Source of the DNA: Clostridia bacterium
Lineage (GTDB): Bacteria; Bacillota; Clostridia; Oscillospirales; CAG-272
NCBI GenBank assembly: GCA_017453085.1
Contig: JAFTKV010000133.1
Coordinates: forward strand, 1-7,889
Direction: 5' to 3'
DNA: 7,889 nt
Under the pieces are notes generated by a model. The model saw only the letters and a list, made by a program, of their open reading frames with translations, was not told the DNA's origin and did not search any database. The position numbers and the translations under genes are program-made. Shown here in pieces: positions 6,029 to 7,889 of this stretch (position 1 is its first letter; every line of letters starts with the position of its first letter).

Positions 6029-7345
6029 ATGAAGAAGCTTTTACTCGTTCCCATCATTTGTGCGCTGCTGCTGACACCTGCCGCATCGGCCGCCGTGTCG
6101 TCCTTTGCCAAGGGACAGGCTGACACCGAAACGGCGGCTCCCGTAGCCATTCGACTTTCCCCTGCGCTGGACGTGCTGGCCACCGACCTGACCCTTACCA
6201 AAACGGGGCTGGTCTCCAAGGAGATCACCTTCTCCGCGCCTGATTTTGAGTCTCTGCTGGGCGTGGGGTATCTGTCCAGCATCACCGTGCTGACCCTGCC
6301 CGACCCCGCCGTGGGCTCGCTCTATCTGGAGACCATGCCCGTGATGAAAAATCAGGTGATCTCCCGCAGTCTGCTCTCCTCGCTGCGCTTCGTGCCCGCC
6401 ACCGACGAGGCGGCCGATTGCTCCTTTGTGTTCGGCACCGTGTCCACCTCTCAGCCGCTGGCACTTTCCTGCACGCTCCGCCTCACCGAGGGACTGAATT
6501 TCGCTCCCGAGGCATCGACGGGGAAGACCGGCTACACGGTCGCCACCCTGGCAGGCATCCCCGTCTTTGGCAAGCTGACCGCTGCCGATCCCGAGGGGGA
6601 CGGGATGACCTATCGCATCACCGCCTATCCCGATAAAGGCACCCTTCGAGTGACCGACCGTGCTACCGGCAGCTTCTGCTACACGCCCGTTGAGGGCTTC
6701 GTGGGGGCGGATCGCTTCACCTACGTGGCGGTGGACGAATACGGCAACGCCTCCGAAGCGGTGACCGTTGCCCTCACCGTGGAGGAAAACACCACCGCTG
6801 TCTCCTACTGTGACATGGAGGGGCACCGTGCGCTCCTGCCTGCCATGCGCCTGGCAGAGCGTGGCGTGATGATCGGCGAGACCATCGGTGCCTCCGCTTA
6901 TTTCCACCCTGAGAAGGTGGTCTCCCGTGCGGAATTTCTGGCAATGACCCTCTGCGCCGCCGGCATTGACGTCCCCGATTCGGATGCAGCCACTGCCTTT
7001 GCGGACGATGATGAGATCCCCGACTATCTGCGACGCTACGTGAGCTACGCCGCAGAGAAGGACTACGTCATCGGCAGTACTGCCGACGGAACCGGCTATT
7101 TTGAGCCCACCCGTGCCGTCACCTACGCCGAGGCGGCGGTGATGCTCCAAAGCGTGCTGGGACTGACCGCGGAGGGCGTCACCTCTGTCTTTGCCGAGGA
7201 GGATACCGTCCCCGCGTGGGCGGAATCGGCAGTTTGGGCGGTTGCCGAGGCGGGACTCTTCCCCGACGGCATCTTCGCCGCTGACTCGGTAGTGAACCGT
7301 GCCGACGCCGCCGTGATGATCGCAGGCGTGCTGGAGCGGGGCTAA
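6029..7345 (+). CDS. Secreted, wall-anchored protein: cadherin/VCBS-like segments plus three SLH repeats
   Basis: 438 residues. Signal peptide MKKLLLVPIICALLLTPAASA, probable cleavage after residue 21. Residues about 41-155 hold a beta-rich segment with a 'GSLYLETMPVMKNQVIS..LSSLRFVPA' pattern like the second half of cadherin/VCBS repeats. Residues about 158-252 hold a fuller copy: LTAADPEGDGMTYRI with likely calcium-binding Asp187/Glu189/Asp191, then GTLRVTD, FCYTPVEGFVGADRFTYVAVDEYGN. The C-terminus has three SLH repeats (about 263-315, 324-380 and 388-438) with SRAE, TYAE and NRAD at the TRAE-motif position. SLH trimers bind secondary cell-wall polymer, so the protein is probably displayed on the surface; the ligand of the beta domains is unknown. 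GGAGG at 6017-6021 lies 7 nt before the ATG. A monocistronic layout is suggested by its own promoter and a following hairpin. The large antisense reading frame here is a codon-bias shadow. Confidence 0.9.
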   Translation: MKKLLLVPIICALLLTPAASAAVSSFAKGQADTETAAPVAIRLSPALDVLATDLTLTKTGLVSKEITFSAPDFESLLGVGYLSSITVLTLPDPAVGSLYLETMPVMKNQVISRSLLSSLRFVPATDEAADCSFVFGTVSTSQPLALSCTLRLTEGLNFAPEASTGKTGYTVATLAGIPVFGKLTAADPEGDGMTYRITAYPDKGTLRVTDRATGSFCYTPVEGFVGADRFTYVAVDEYGNASEAVTVALTVEENTTAVSYCDMEGHRALLPAMRLAERGVMIGETIGASAYFHPEKVVSRAEFLAMTLCAAGIDVPDSDAATAFADDDEIPDYLRRYVSYAAEKDYVIGSTADGTGYFEPTRAVTYAEAAVMLQSVLGLTAEGVTSVFAEEDTVPAWAESAVWAVAEAGLFPDGIFAADSVVNRADAAVMIAGVLERG

Positions 7346-7369
7346 CTCTGCCTTCATTCATCCAACCAA

Positions 7370-7408
7370 CATCCGACGTTTCCGAGGGAGCGTCGGATGG
7401 TTTGGCTT
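7370..7408 (+). terminator. Terminator-like hairpin after the SLH-protein gene
   Basis: CATCCGACG (7370-7378) pairs perfectly with CGTCGGATG (7391-7399) around a 12-nt loop. CCAA upstream can extend the pairing to TTGG downstream with a bulge. The tail GTTTGGCTTT is only moderately T-rich, so efficiency may be modest. It lies 25 nt after the stop at 7345. Confidence 0.6.
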
Positions 7409-7452
7409 TGCCGAAGATTTACAGAATATTCACAGGCAGTTTGCTAAAAACC

Positions 7453-7481
7453 TTGAAAATCCATTGGATTTGTGATACAAT
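7453..7481 (+). promoter_or_regulatory. Strong sigma-A promoter for the deacetylase lipoprotein gene, with dyad in the spacer
   Basis: TTGAAA (7453-7458), exactly 17 nt, then TACAAT (7476-7481) preceded by TGA, so an extended -10. The spacer holds the perfect dyad AAATCCA-T-TGGATTT (7457-7471). A second inverted repeat, TGATAC (7473-7478) with GTATCA (7486-7491), spans the -10 and expected start site near 7488. A ribosome site GAGGTGG (7502-7508) precedes the ATG at 7513. The leader is about 25 nt. Confidence 0.8.
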
Positions 7482-7512
7482 GTAGGTATCATTTTTGTAT
7501 CGAGGTGGTCCT

Positions 7513-7889
7513 ATGCTCCGATTCCGTTGGATAAAGCTGTCTGCGCTGTTATTGTCTGCACTCCTGCTTGGCACAGGCTGTCAGCTCCAAATGGGCTATC
7601 CCGAGGATGCGATCCCGTCGGCTACCACCGTCGGCTCTGCGGAAGCCCACCGTCCTTCCTCTTCGGCCACGGGATCGGTCGCGCCGGTCACGTCTGTGGA
7701 GAAGCCCGACACTGCTCCGCCCGTTACCGATCCGCCCGTAACCGATGCACCAGCGCCCGAAGATACGCCCGTTCCCACTAAGCGAGTGGCGTTTACCTTT
7801 GACGACGGCCCTCACGCTACGCTTACCTACAAGTTCGTGGATCAGCTGAAGGAATACGGTGCTACCGCCACCTTTTTCGTGGTGGGCAA
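7513..7889 (+). CDS. Lipoprotein polysaccharide deacetylase (NodB/PgdA-like), N-terminal part (cut by window end)
   Basis: The first 125 codons are present. An N-terminal lipoprotein signal (MLRFRWIKLSALLLSALLLG) ends at TGCQ, with Cys23 the likely lipidated residue. The lipobox GTGC is unusual in having Gly, not Leu/Val/Ile, at -3. A low-complexity linker rich in Ser, Thr, Pro and Ala (about 30-88) contains PPVTD twice in tandem. The NodB domain starts at about 91 with RVAFTFDDGPHATLT, where Asp97 is the expected catalytic base and Asp98 a metal ligand, then GATATFFVVG. The metal-binding HxxxH motif would lie beyond the window. The family removes N-acetyl groups from wall peptidoglycan or other amino-sugar polymers, giving lysozyme resistance in some species; the substrate here is inferred. 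Chosen start: ATG with GAGGTGG 4 nt upstream. It faces the same way as the SLH gene but has its own promoter. Confidence 0.92.
   Translation, partial: MLRFRWIKLSALLLSALLLGTGCQLQMGYPEDAIPSATTVGSAEAHRPSSSATGSVAPVTSVEKPDTAPPVTDPPVTDAPAPEDTPVPTKRVAFTFDDGPHATLTYKFVDQLKEYGATATFFVVG
7717..7746 (+). repeat. 15-nt tandem repeat in the lipoprotein linker
   Basis: CCGCCCGTTACCGAT (7717-7731) is followed at once by a copy with one change, T to A (7732-7746). The change is silent: both encode PPVTD. Copy-number change by slippage would lengthen or shorten the wall-spanning linker in frame by five residues. Confidence 0.8.

Noticed and set aside
6041..7357. 438-residue minus-strand open frame opposite the SLH gene
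   Set aside because: The plus strand has a signal peptide, SLH repeats, a ribosome site and a promoter; the antisense frame is rich in His/Gly/Arg with no domain.

Overview
The window reads as chromosome from a GC-rich, Gram-positive-type Clostridia, most likely a gut Oscillospirales/Ruminococcaceae relative. This is inferred from strong GGAGG-type ribosome sites, sigma-A style promoters with a TGn extension, a Clostridia-like branched-chain aminotransferase, an S-layer-homology (SLH) protein, a DUF3810 membrane metallopeptidase-like protein and a NodB-family lipoprotein deacetylase. There are no mobile elements, CRISPR arrays, tRNAs or rRNAs. Genes are dense and every one looks intact apart from the two cut by the window ends.

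Left two thirds, minus strand: two transcription units point leftward. The upstream unit starts at a good promoter near 5910-5938 and runs ilvE (branched-chain aminotransferase), an RluA-family 23S-type pseudouridine synthase (3-nt gap), then a DUF3810 membrane protein with an HELAH zinc motif (4-nt overlap). The second unit starts from an extended -10 promoter near 2606 and runs murA (first step of peptidoglycan synthesis), a terminator-like hairpin, a second RluA-family pseudouridine synthase, then the N-terminus of a probable apolipoprotein N-acyltransferase (4-nt overlap), which leaves the window at base 1. Both units therefore hold the same pairing: a pseudouridine synthase whose stop codon overlaps the start of a multi-span membrane protein.

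Right third, plus strand: a divergent promoter region at about 5871-6028 separates ilvE from a secreted protein with two cadherin/VCBS-like beta-sandwich segments and three C-terminal SLH repeats, probably anchored to the cell wall. It is followed by a hairpin terminator candidate, then a 167-nt gap with a textbook promoter whose -35/-10 spacer is filled by a perfect 7+1+7 dyad. That promoter drives a lipoprotein polysaccharide deacetylase cut off by the window end.

Functionally the window leans to the cell envelope: precursor synthesis (MurA), probable lipoprotein acylation, a wall-anchored SLH protein and a lipoprotein glycan deacetylase. These are mixed with housekeeping genes (IlvE, two rRNA-modifying enzymes). 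I see no clearly new multi-gene system. The most interesting points are regulatory: operator-like dyads in promoter spacers, a plus-strand intrinsic terminator lying antisense inside a coding start, and a terminator-like hairpin that overlaps the uncertain start of the second pseudouridine synthase.
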